DNA of 64,000 nucleotides from NCBI RefSeq assembly GCF_901411515.1, contig NZ_CABDUX010000001.1, forward strand, positions 310,001-374,000, read 5' to 3'. A model generated the notes under the pieces. It did no database searches, had not been told where the DNA came from, and saw only the letters and a list, made by a program, of their open reading frames with translations. Below are positions 25,418 to 33,884 of the stretch, piece after piece (the stretch's first letter is position 1; each line of letters begins with the position of its first letter). The position numbers were made by a program, and so were the translations under genes. This DNA comes from Raoultibacter phocaeensis (GTDB taxonomy: Bacteria > Actinomycetota > Coriobacteriia > Coriobacteriales > Eggerthellaceae).

Positions 25418-25691
25418 ATCCAGATCCCTCCTTGAAATGGAATGCCAACGAGAAGAGTGTACGACGCGCGCCGAAGATGGGTGAAATAGGATTCTGCGAG
25501 GCAGTCATAACCGTTCGATATGCCGCCATAAGAACAACCGATACCTGTGCGCACGGTCCGCTCGGTCTGCAACCGCCAATGCATTCACCTGGCTTCGGCC
25601 GCAAGTTGAAGCGTCGCTGGATACGCTCAGGACAAGCTCAGCGGCTTGTGTGGCTTTCATGACGTGCGGCAAAGCACGAATAACCGTCGGG

Positions 25692-25697
25692 TATACT
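25692..25697 (+). promoter_or_regulatory. -10 box (TATACT) close to the hydrolase start
   Basis: TATACT ends 11 nt before the ATG at 25709, and no ribosome-binding site is visible between them. Transcription would begin only about 5 nt before the ATG. No good -35 is seen. Confidence 0.4.
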
Positions 25698-25708
25698 TCG
25701 AAATTCGT

Positions 25709-26842
25709 ATGGCTACACTACACAACAACCGCACCGTGCCAACGTTCGACGCCCGCAAGGCTATCGCATGCCTCGCTGCGTTCGTCCTTGCGTTTTCCCT
25801 TGCACTTCCGTCGCTCAGCCCTGCTTCCGCACAGGCCGAAACGAATCCCATCATTGCCGAACCCGACGAGCTCCAACAGAAAATCGAGCAAACGGCTGCT
25901 GAGTACGACGAGGCGGTCGCCAACCTGGAAGCCGTGGAACAGCAGATCGAAGACACCCATGCGCGTATCGACGAGTTGAACGCAAACCTTCCCGCACAGC
26001 AGGAAAAGAGCGGCGATGCCCTGAAAGCGCTCTACAACCTGCAACAAGAGGGATTCTCGCTTATGGATATGCTGCTCGGTGCGGGGACGATCGAGGATTT
26101 CCTTACCACCTACGAGTACATCGACCGCATCCATACCAAGAACGTGAACGAGATCAATCGGCTCACGAGTATGAAACAAGAGCTCGAAGACACCGAGAAG
26201 GATCTCGAAGACAAGAAGCAGGAAGCCGAAACCGAGAAGATCCGCGCCGAAGACGCGCTTAAGAGCGCTCAAGCGGCACGCGAAGAAGCGCAGAGAAAAG
26301 CCGAAGAAGCCGCAGCTGCCGAGCAGAAAGCCGCTGAAGAGGCGGCCAAGGTGGCAGAAGCTGCGGAGGCCGAGAAGAAGGCAGCGGAAGAAACCGAGCA
26401 GAAGCTCGATGAACCGAGCAGCTCGGGCTCGGTCACGCAGGAACCCGAAAGCCCGAGCGAAAACGTCGATTGGTCGACCGACAAGCAGGCGTTCGTCAAC
26501 GAATGGACGCCGCGCATCGACGCCTACCTTTCCGGTTCACCTCTGGCGGGCCAGGGCAAAACGTTCGCCGAAGCCGCATGGAACTACGGCGTAGACCCCC
26601 GCTGGTCGCCTGCCATCTCGCTGACCGAAAGCTCCAAAGGCGCTGCATGCGCCTATCCCCACAACGCTTGGGGCTGGGGCACTATAAGCTGGTCGAGCTG
26701 GGAAGAAGCCATCAATGCCCACGTTCGCGGACTCGCACGAGGCTACGGCTACACGATAACGGTCGACGCTGCGAAGAAGTACTGCCCACCCAATTGGGAG
26801 CATTGGTACAACACCACGCTCGCCCAGATGGAAATGATTTAG
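25709..26842 (+). CDS. Secreted coiled-coil cell-wall hydrolase (PcsB-like N-terminus, lysozyme-like C-terminus)
   Basis: 377 residues. Signal peptide 1-45 (hydrophobic AFVLAFSLALPSL, cleavage after AQA). Residues 50-235 form a long coiled coil (QKIEQTAAEYDEAVANLEAV; later the Ala/Glu/Lys-rich EEAAAAEQKAAEEAAKVAEA), like the regulatory arm of PcsB/CwlO-type proteins. A Ser/Pro/Glu linker follows. Residues 255-377 form a lysozyme-like domain: catalytic-type Glu in SPAISLTESSKG and the aromatic NAWGWGTISWSSW. It probably cleaves peptidoglycan during growth or division. The start codon lacks a clear ribosome site. The stop is followed by 605 nt without genes. Confidence 0.8.
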   Translation: MATLHNNRTVPTFDARKAIACLAAFVLAFSLALPSLSPASAQAETNPIIAEPDELQQKIEQTAAEYDEAVANLEAVEQQIEDTHARIDELNANLPAQQEKSGDALKALYNLQQEGFSLMDMLLGAGTIEDFLTTYEYIDRIHTKNVNEINRLTSMKQELEDTEKDLEDKKQEAETEKIRAEDALKSAQAAREEAQRKAEEAAAAEQKAAEEAAKVAEAAEAEKKAAEETEQKLDEPSSSGSVTQEPESPSENVDWSTDKQAFVNEWTPRIDAYLSGSPLAGQGKTFAEAAWNYGVDPRWSPAISLTESSKGAACAYPHNAWGWGTISWSSWEEAINAHVRGLARGYGYTITVDAAKKYCPPNWEHWYNTTLAQMEMI

Positions 26843-27447
26843 CAGGCTCATGCAGGCACCGCACACCCGCGCCGTGCGCCAGCGCGAGCAGTATTTCGGA
26901 TGCCCAAGCCCAAACGACCTTCAGCAACCTTACCTTCTCGCACAATACCGTACAAGTACTTCTGCATGCACCGACGATCCAAGACCCATCTTCGCCGCAT
27001 TCTCGACGCGAGCGTCCGGCCCCACGGCATCCCACCTAAGATACGCATGGGGCCTATCATCCAATTCCCGGCAGATCGGACGCTTTTCAGTACAAAATGA
27101 CGTTTGCGAACGGATTTTTCTCCTGAATCCGCTTCTCCAAATAGGGAAGTTAGGCGATATACCTGATCAAAAATACTCGCACACAACTATCTTTATAAAA
27201 GATCGTTCGCAAACGTCATTTTGTACTGAAACAGACACGGATTCACTGATTTTCATTCCGAAAGCAGTAGGTTCGCTGAGTTTTTTAAAGGTTTTCATCA
27301 TGCGCACTGTGTACGTCCGGAACCATCTGCTGCGCAGATTCTGCCTCTGCCTTCGTCCGAGTCCCTCACCCCCACTCTGGTTTACCTCGGTTACACCGCA
27401 GACGAGAAGCCACAAGCCGCTGCACGCGGTTGATCCCTAACCGAAAG
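26843..27447. other. Gene-free region holding an inverted-repeat element
   Basis: No coding sequence is supported here. Apart from the 147-bp inverted-repeat element (27085-27231), the left part (26843-27084) and right part (27232-27447) show no clear promoter or terminator. Short open frames crossing the inverted arms read the same arm sequence on both strands and are not genes. Confidence 0.5.
27085..27231. repeat. Perfect 28-bp inverted repeat around a 91-bp AT-rich spacer
   Basis: The left arm 27085-27112 (TTTCAGTACAAAATGACG, then TTTGCGAACG) and the right arm 27204-27231 are exact reverse complements. A TATAAA box (27194-27199) lies 4 nt inside the right arm, comparable to the TATAAT at the right arm of the 16539-16687 element. 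The arms of both elements share ACAAAAT and GTTTG at similar spacing. No target duplication seen. Confidence 0.9.
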
Positions 27448-28911
27448 CTAGCTTTCCCGATCGACACGCTCTCTGATTTCCTTCTGCGCGAAATCGATCA
27501 GTTCCTGACGAGAATGCACATTCGTTTTCTCGTATATATGACGCGTATGCGATCTGATCGTGCCTTCGGACACACCGAGCTTTGTGGCAATCCAGGGAAT
27601 CGATCTTCCCGAAACAAACAAGCCAAGCAACTCCGTTTCCCGCGGCGTAAGGCGATACCGAGCGGCAAGGCTGCGAACCGACTCATCTGTTGCTTGCTGG
27701 ACCACATCGATCGTCACCGACTCTTTCTTCATGAGTCCCCACACGCTTGAAGAGCCCCCATACAGCAGCAAAACCGCAGCGGCTACCAGAAGATACGCGA
27801 CAGCGGTCATCGTTATTGCCATATTGGCGTCATCTGACCATGCCCAGGGGACCAATAGCGAACCAACGACTCCCCCAACGAGCACGCCACCTAAAGCCGC
27901 AACGCGTGCAATCGCAATAATACGCGTCGCATCCATGCAATGCCGGGCGACTAGCGCCGCAACGACAATCCAGCCCATCATGTCGAAGCACGTGTACCCC
28001 GCCATAACAACAACGCTCGAAAAAGAAATGCTCTTCGTAAACGGGGCGGCAAGGAATCCTGCTGTGATAAGAAGCAGCCCAATTCTGTAGGATATATCGG
28101 GTTTCCACGAGAATATGCCAAACCCGACGAGTACTACAAGCGATATGAGTCCTCGGACCGCAATGTTCGATCCCACAATCGAGTCCGCCCCGTCATGGGG
28201 GAGAACAAGAAGATATTGCATGATGCCAAACGCTGCGCAAAACAGGAATAGGATTACGAGGAAGCGCAATGGTACCTCGCCCAGAATCGCGACGCTCTCG
28301 GAATCGTTTTCAGCCTTTTCGTCCTCGGCGTCAAAAGCGGCAATCCGCTCGCTCTTCCCGATGCGCAACGTCAACACCAAGAGCAACCCCGACGCAATCG
28401 GAAGAAGCACGACGATCATACGAGCGGCAGCGGGGATCATCAGCGTGACGACGAACCCAAACAATACTGCTGCGACGAACGTTCCCGGTATACAGATGCT
28501 TGCGCCCTCTACGCGATACGACGATATAAGATATCCCCAGGAGAGCGCACCGATTCCCATGCCTAATCCGCATGTTAGTGCGGCCATCGCTATCGCGAAT
28601 TCGGAGTAGTGCACGCTCGCTAGCACGATACACCCGCTCCCGAAAAAACAGAGCAGCGAAAATAAAACGATCGTTCGTTTCGACAAAAGCGGAACGTTTT
28701 TCTTTGCCAATGAAGCGAGCGCCGATACGGCAACCGCAACCGCCATCACTGTCAAATGAAGGACCGAAAGCTGAACAGCACCCTGTGCGATCGGCTCGTA
28801 TAGTATCGGCATGAACAGAGCGCAATCGACCCACGACCAATACAGACCGAAACCGATCATGGTCAGCACGTACCTCGAATTAAGCAGCGGCAAAGCACCG
28901 ATACGTTTCAT
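27448..28911 (-). CDS. Membrane-embedded LuxR-family regulator (second copy)
   Basis: 487 residues, ATG behind GAGGGAGGGCG. About twelve membrane helices in residues 10-410, then a LuxR helix-turn-helix at 424-480 (LTPRETELLGLFVSG, then LGVSEGTIRSHTRHIYEKTNVHSRQEL). Same architecture as the regulator at 11570 but diverged in sequence. It follows the Tat flavoprotein at 29032 on the same strand (120 nt gap with its own -10 box), so regulator and reductase form a module. Ligand sensing by the membrane part is inference. Confidence 0.88.
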   Translation of the reverse strand: MKRIGALPLLNSRYVLTMIGFGLYWSWVDCALFMPILYEPIAQGAVQLSVLHLTVMAVAVAVSALASLAKKNVPLLSKRTIVLFSLLCFFGSGCIVLASVHYSEFAIAMAALTCGLGMGIGALSWGYLISSYRVEGASICIPGTFVAAVLFGFVVTLMIPAAARMIVVLLPIASGLLLVLTLRIGKSERIAAFDAEDEKAENDSESVAILGEVPLRFLVILFLFCAAFGIMQYLLVLPHDGADSIVGSNIAVRGLISLVVLVGFGIFSWKPDISYRIGLLLITAGFLAAPFTKSISFSSVVVMAGYTCFDMMGWIVVAALVARHCMDATRIIAIARVAALGGVLVGGVVGSLLVPWAWSDDANMAITMTAVAYLLVAAAVLLLYGGSSSVWGLMKKESVTIDVVQQATDESVRSLAARYRLTPRETELLGLFVSGRSIPWIATKLGVSEGTIRSHTRHIYEKTNVHSRQELIDFAQKEIRERVDRES

Positions 28912-28946
28912 CGCCCTCCCTCGATACGCGAAACGCTCCCACCGAG

Positions 28947-28952
28947 ATTATA
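28947..28952 (-). promoter_or_regulatory. -10 box TATAAT upstream of the LuxR gene at 27448
   Basis: Perfect TATAAT on the reverse strand 35 nt before the ATG. The -35 is poor (TTCGCT at 19 nt), as expected for a regulated promoter. Confidence 0.4.
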
Positions 28953-28975
28953 AACGAAACCCCGCCCGCAGAGCG

Positions 28976-29009
28976 AACGGGGGCACGCAGAGTTGCACGC
29001 ACCCCCGTT
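28976..29009 (-). terminator. GC hairpin after the flavoprotein gene
   Basis: AACGGGGG (28976-28983) pairs with CCCCCGTT (29002-29009), 23 nt past the flavoprotein stop. There is no good T-run, so termination may be partial and allow read-through into the LuxR gene. Confidence 0.5.
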
Positions 29010-29031
29010 GCACAGAGGAAATGAAACGGGT

Positions 29032-30681
29032 TTACGCTCGCGTTGCCGCCGAACGGCCTGCTACGTACCCATGAGCATCGGCCATTCCGTTGCTCAGGCC
29101 GCATAGCTCCTGAAAGTAGCTCGTTCCAAATCGCCTTCCAACCGTATTGCCCGCAGCGTACAGCCCGTCAATCGGCGATCCGTCTTTCTTGAGCACCTGC
29201 ATGTTCTTGTTTACCCAAACGCCACCGAGGCAAACGCCATAGCCAATGAGAACGTTTTGATTAGCAAAAAACGGCGGATCCGTAATTTTTGTCGCGACAA
29301 GTCGATCGAGTGGCAGCCCGAAATCGTCGTCGTGGCCCGAATCGGCAAGCGCATTGCGTCGAGCAACCGTCTCGGCAAACGCTGCGGGATCGATTCCCAT
29401 CAACGCTGCAAGCTCTTCAAGCGTATCCGCTTTTAGCGAAGCCTCTTCGATAGCGGCTTTCTTTTCAGCATCGGGAAGGAACGTATTTTCCCATGTCATC
29501 ACCTTTAACTCGTTGCATACATCCGCCCAGCGCGAGTCGAACACCTGAAATGCTGTCATATCGGGCTGATGCCCAACCGAATTGAATGCAATAAAGTTGC
29601 TGCTCGCTTCGTTTTGGAACCGCTCCCCTCGTTTATTGACCAGCAAAAACGGAACAGGCTGTGGAACGAGGAACGTACACGCAGTCATCGGCGCATGGGG
29701 AGGGCGCTGCATCTCGGCACCCGCCCAAACCATCATTTTATGGCCGTCTCCCGTATTAACGGGGGGTGCATAGAAGCAGTTGAGGCCAAGCCCCGCAACC
29801 TGCGGTACGAATTCGTCGACCATGTCGGGGTTGTTTCCGTACTCTCCCGTTGTAACGATTACGCCTTTACTCGCATTGAACCGAATGTATTGGTTGTTCT
29901 GCTGACCGTAAACCCCCGTAACATTGCCAGCTTCATCCTGGATAAGAGCAACGCCAGGAGTCGAATAGTAGAACTCTCCGCCCTCGCTTTGGATTTTTTT
30001 CGTAAGCGCATCGATAGCTGGTCCATTTGCATCACCAGGACCGACTGCATGGCCGACGGGATAAGCTCCTTCGGTGAAGTATTCCTGCTCTTCTTGATCG
30101 TAATCGGGAAGAGGAAGCGTGTTGATACGACTTTCAACTCCATCTGCCGCCGTCAGCTCGACAATCTTGTCAAGGACAGCTCCGCTTTCAGCGGCCCAGA
30201 CACGCAAAAGCGATTCGTCGGCGTTCATGCCGGAATTTTTCATCTCGGCCTTGATGAATTTGTCGATATCTTCAACCGTGAACGTTATACCGCTCTCTGC
30301 TTGAAGCTTCGTATTGACTGCACCATGGACTCCGCCGCCCGAACGAGACGTCTGGCCCTTCTCGAGAATAATCGGCTTCACGCCGTTCTCAATGGCAGCA
30401 AGTCCAGCCGCAAGCCCCGCAACCCCGGCACCGACGATGACGACCTCGGCATCGACGGTTTTACTTACGTCGGCTACCTCCGGCGGAATGCCGAGCCAGT
30501 CCTTCTTGCCCGCTGGCGCGTTTTCGTTCGATGGAGCCGCCGTCTGATCCGCACCATCCGCATCCGATTTTCCTTCGGCCGCAGGAGAGCACCCGACGAA
30601 GCATCCCGCGACACCCAAAGCCGTTGCACCCGCCACACCTGCAAGAAAATGCCGTCGATCCATATTCAGCTGATTTGCCAT
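29032..30681 (-). CDS. Tat-exported FAD-dependent reductase of the fumarate reductase type
   Basis: 549 residues from the ATG at 30681 behind GAGGAAGTC. Twin-arginine signal MDRRHFLAG and lipobox-like VGCSPA. The linker motif DWLGIPPEVAD is shared with the flavoprotein at 13238. FAD-binding VVIVGAGVAGLAAGLAA near residue 85, then EKGQTSRSGGGVHGAVN. C-terminal closure LYAAGNTVGRRFGTSYFQELCG. No cytochrome or FMN domain. A membrane LuxR regulator follows directly. It should reduce an unknown organic acceptor outside the membrane, using electrons from a separate carrier. Confidence 0.9.
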   Translation of the reverse strand: MANQLNMDRRHFLAGVAGATALGVAGCFVGCSPAAEGKSDADGADQTAAPSNENAPAGKKDWLGIPPEVADVSKTVDAEVVIVGAGVAGLAAGLAAIENGVKPIILEKGQTSRSGGGVHGAVNTKLQAESGITFTVEDIDKFIKAEMKNSGMNADESLLRVWAAESGAVLDKIVELTAADGVESRINTLPLPDYDQEEQEYFTEGAYPVGHAVGPGDANGPAIDALTKKIQSEGGEFYYSTPGVALIQDEAGNVTGVYGQQNNQYIRFNASKGVIVTTGEYGNNPDMVDEFVPQVAGLGLNCFYAPPVNTGDGHKMMVWAGAEMQRPPHAPMTACTFLVPQPVPFLLVNKRGERFQNEASSNFIAFNSVGHQPDMTAFQVFDSRWADVCNELKVMTWENTFLPDAEKKAAIEEASLKADTLEELAALMGIDPAAFAETVARRNALADSGHDDDFGLPLDRLVATKITDPPFFANQNVLIGYGVCLGGVWVNKNMQVLKKDGSPIDGLYAAGNTVGRRFGTSYFQELCGLSNGMADAHGYVAGRSAATRA

Positions 30682-30938
30682 GACTTCCTCTTTCCCTCCG
30701 ATTCGATGCGGGCACGTTTCGCCCGTTATCCTGATTGTTCGAATCGAAGGGGAAAGCCACAACTCCAAAAACAACGTATTTTCCTGAATTGCCCTCTCCT
30801 AAAACGGTAGAGATAAGCATTTGAACAGGTAGTTTACTTCTAGCGCACAGCGTCGATAACCCAAGGTATTTGGTCCGACTGCCATGCAGACTTGTCCCAC
30901 AGAATGCGAGTGCAGCGTGTTTCGGACAGACCGCCCTT

Positions 30939-31559
30939 TCACAGCCTCAACCCGATCCGATCCGCTTCGGTGATCTCGCGGACGGGGCGACATGGATTAC
31001 CGTATGCGATCGTACGCGCAGGGATGTCCTTGGTGACAACGCTGCCCGATCCGATCACGACGCCCTCGCCGATGGTCACGCCCGGGTTGATCGTAACGTT
31101 TGCGGCGATCCACACGTTATCGCCCACCGTAATGGGCTCGCAACGCTCGTAGAAGTGATCTCCCGTCTCGTCGGAGAACGGCACGCGCTCTTCGGCAAGC
31201 AAAGGATGCATCGGCGTCGAAAACGTGACATTCGGCCCGACCCATACGTCGTTGCCGAGCACAATCGGGGCACCGTCGAGAAACACTGCGTTAAAATTGA
31301 CGAAGCTCCCTTTGCCGATGTGTATGTTGTAGCCGAAATCGAACCAGAGCCCAAGCGAAAGCGTCACTCCCTCGCCGATCGATCCGAACACGTCGCGCAG
31401 AAGATCGGTTCGCTGGTCGGTTGTCAGGCTTTGGTCGGTATTGAATCGGCATGCAACCGCACGGGCATGCTCGAGATCGCGACCCATCAGGGGATCGGCC
31501 ACATCGCACCATTCGCCGGATGCCAGGCGCTCGCGCGCCGGATGCATATCGTTGTTCAT
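30939..31559 (-). CDS. Maltose/galactoside O-acetyltransferase-like enzyme
   Basis: 206 residues. N-terminal Mac domain (MHPARERLASGEWCDVADP) and left-handed beta helix of hexapeptide repeats (IHIGKGSFVNFNAVFLDG; ITVGDNVWIAANVTINPG; VTIGEGVVIGSGSVVTKDIP). Catalytic His in TFSTPMHPLL. Transfers acetyl from acetyl-CoA to sugars. Starts 15 nt after the MFS exporter stop on the same strand, so the two genes are probably co-transcribed. Confidence 0.92.
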   Translation of the reverse strand: MNNDMHPARERLASGEWCDVADPLMGRDLEHARAVACRFNTDQSLTTDQRTDLLRDVFGSIGEGVTLSLGLWFDFGYNIHIGKGSFVNFNAVFLDGAPIVLGNDVWVGPNVTFSTPMHPLLAEERVPFSDETGDHFYERCEPITVGDNVWIAANVTINPGVTIGEGVVIGSGSVVTKDIPARTIAYGNPCRPVREITEADRIGLRL

Positions 31560-31574
31560 GTGCTCGCTTTCTTC

Positions 31575-33041
31575 TCAGGCGTTCTTGGGTACAGTCTTTC
31601 GCTTATGCGGGACGAAAGCGAGCCCCACGACAAGTCCAACGAACACGATAGCAGCCTGAACCTCGAAACTCACGCCGAATCCGAACAAATCGATCCCCGT
31701 CGATGCTTCGGCGTTGCCCGCCATGACCGACACGAGGATCGAGCTTCCGATCGCACCGAATATCTGACGAAACGATGTCATGATCGCGGTGCCTTGCGCA
31801 AGGTCGTCGCTCGGCAACGCGGCGCATCCGTACGCCGTCATCGGCATCATGAGACATGCGACCCCGATGATGCGGATGCCGTACGTTACCGTTACGATCC
31901 ATGCAGGAACGCCCGTCCCGAGCTTCACGAACACAAGCGTCCCCAGAATAAGCAGCGTGCATCCGACGGCGATGAGGGGCCGGGCGCCGTACTTGTCGAG
32001 AAGGCGACCCGTAAGCGGGTTGAGGAATCCGAGCAGCATAGCACCCGGCAAGATGGTCAGACCCGAGGCCGTTGCGCTTTTGCCTTGGATGTCCTGCACG
32101 AACAACGGCACCATGATCGCGCCTACCATCAACGCCACCTGCGTGACCACCACAAGCACCGTCGCGATGCCGAATTGACGGTTTTTCAGACAGCAAAGCT
32201 TGAGCAGCGGATTATCGATGACGAACTGCCGCCGGGCAAACACGACGAGTGCAACCGTTCCGAGAATAGAGGGGATGTAGGCGCGAACGTCGTCGAGTCC
32301 GAGCGACTCCACCGCGGTCACCCCCACCATGAAGCACACGAACCCGACGGTGTAGAGCATGGCCGAAAGCGTATCGAATCGCTCCCGTTCGTGTTCGGCA
32401 GCATCGCGCAGCACGAACACCGATACGAGGATGATGACGGCAACGATTGACCCGAGAATGATGAAAATCGACTTCCATCCCCACAGATCGATCATGAATC
32501 CGGAAACCGTCGGCCCAATGGCGGGCGCAAAGCCGATGATGAGGCCCACCATGCCCATAGCGCGCCCATACTGTTCTTTCGGATAGACCGACAACGCCAC
32601 CACTTGCACAAGCGGAAGCGCCACACCCGCTCCCCCCGCCTGCAGCAGGCGCGCAGCGAGCAAAAGCCAGTAATTGGGAGCGACGAGCGCCGCCGCACAC
32701 CCTGCTACGAAAACGGTCATGGCGATCATGAAGAGGTACTTCGTGTTGAACTTGCCGATAAGTGCCGCCGTCATGGCCGATATCAGCCCGAGCGTGAAGA
32801 TGTAGGACGTGGTAAGCAACTGTCCGAGTGTCGCATCGACACCGAACTGCACCATGATGGTGGGCAGAGCCGCAATGAGCATGCTTTGCGAAAGCGATGC
32901 GATAAACGTGCCGACCATCATCGTGGCAAGCACGATCGTCCGCCTGCGTTTGGGCATACCGGATTCGATGGGGGAATCCTCATTGCGCAAAGGGGCAGTA
33001 CCGACGACGGTCGGATCCGGTGTTTCAGGTGGACGGTCCAT
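31575..33041 (-). CDS. DHA2-family (EmrB/QacA) drug:H+ antiporter
   Basis: 488 residues with about 14 membrane helices. Motif D1-type start (VGTFIASLSQSMLIAALPTIM) and motif A/C-like regions (QLLTTSYIFTLGL; GLIIGFAPAIGPTVSGFMID). The ATG at 33041 has a modest GGGGAA site; the frame stays open upstream but is not membrane-like. Exports toxic compounds; substrate unknown. Confidence 0.88.
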   Translation of the reverse strand: MDRPPETPDPTVVGTAPLRNEDSPIESGMPKRRRTIVLATMMVGTFIASLSQSMLIAALPTIMVQFGVDATLGQLLTTSYIFTLGLISAMTAALIGKFNTKYLFMIAMTVFVAGCAAALVAPNYWLLLAARLLQAGGAGVALPLVQVVALSVYPKEQYGRAMGMVGLIIGFAPAIGPTVSGFMIDLWGWKSIFIILGSIVAVIILVSVFVLRDAAEHERERFDTLSAMLYTVGFVCFMVGVTAVESLGLDDVRAYIPSILGTVALVVFARRQFVIDNPLLKLCCLKNRQFGIATVLVVVTQVALMVGAIMVPLFVQDIQGKSATASGLTILPGAMLLGFLNPLTGRLLDKYGARPLIAVGCTLLILGTLVFVKLGTGVPAWIVTVTYGIRIIGVACLMMPMTAYGCAALPSDDLAQGTAIMTSFRQIFGAIGSSILVSVMAGNAEASTGIDLFGFGVSFEVQAAIVFVGLVVGLAFVPHKRKTVPKNA

Positions 33042-33170
33042 TTCCCCATTATGGGCACATCGGCGCTTTGTCAACCGTTCGGTTGCCGATGCGTCACGAA
33101 ACTGGCGAATTGAAGGCGGGCAACGGGGCATTGACGGCATCGACCCCGACGAGCGAACATGGCGCGGCAC

Positions 33171-33884
33171 CTATCCGCGCAGCTTCGCTCTCCGTTCGCG
33201 CCAATCGGGAAGATACGCATCCATGAGCGCCTTGAACCGCGGCCCGTGTCCGCGCTCGAGCAAGTGGCACAGCTCGTGAACGACCACGTACTCCAAACAC
33301 TCCGGCGGATACTTCGCAAGCTGCACGTTGATGCAGATGCGGCCCGTTTTCGGATTGCAGCTGCCCCATCGGCTCGTCATGTTCCGGTACGCGAGCTTGC
33401 CCGCGCGCACGCCCATAACCGGCTCCCACGTTGCCACAAGGCTCGGCACCGCGGCCTTCACCGCCGCACGCCATGCCAACACCTCGTCGGGAGTCGCTTC
33501 GTGCGCAAGGCCGTACGGCGACGCGGCATGTGCCTGCCTGCGCGCTTCGATCCAGCCTTGCTTCTCGGTGACGAACGAGGCGATCTGAGCATCGGAGACC
33601 CACGGCGGCGCCGACACCGCAATGCTTCCATCGGGCTTCACCCGAAGATTCACGTTCTTGATGCGCTTCACCGTAAGGGCCACGGGCATACCGTTCACCT
33701 CGATCGCGCGCTCGCCAAGTTTCGCCCCCGCGCCCGCACGCCTGGCTGCACCTGAAGCGGTGCGTTGAGCCGCGCCCGCCCCCGCTTGCCTGCCTGCACG
33801 CGCATGCTTCTCCGCTTTTTTGTCCGCGTGCATGCGTCCCTCAAACGACCGCCGCCCGGAGGTGGGTTTCTTCCTACCCAGCAC
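33171..33884 (-). CDS. YgjP-like (DUF45) zinc metallopeptidase-type protein
   Basis: 237 residues if the GTG at 33884 (behind AGAGGGGCGTGCGCC) is used; an ATG at 33833 is an alternative. Residues 1-70 are a basic Ala/Gly/Arg-rich extension. The conserved domain contains RYNMTSRWGSC-like NMTSRWGSCNPKTGRI and the zinc motif VVVHELCHLLERGHGPRF (HExxH variant HELCH), plus the C-terminal YLPDWRERRAKL. Enzymatic target unknown. The start overlaps the end of the MATE gene by 11 nt. Confidence 0.82.
   Translation of the reverse strand: MLGRKKPTSGRRSFEGRMHADKKAEKHARAGRQAGAGAAQRTASGAARRAGAGAKLGERAIEVNGMPVALTVKRIKNVNLRVKPDGSIAVSAPPWVSDAQIASFVTEKQGWIEARRQAHAASPYGLAHEATPDEVLAWRAAVKAAVPSLVATWEPVMGVRAGKLAYRNMTSRWGSCNPKTGRICINVQLAKYPPECLEYVVVHELCHLLERGHGPRFKALMDAYLPDWRERRAKLRG

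Noticed and set aside
26843-27447. Short open frames on both strands around 27.0-27.4 kb
   Set aside because: They read the inverted arms (same peptide on both strands), lack ribosome sites and have no recognisable domain.
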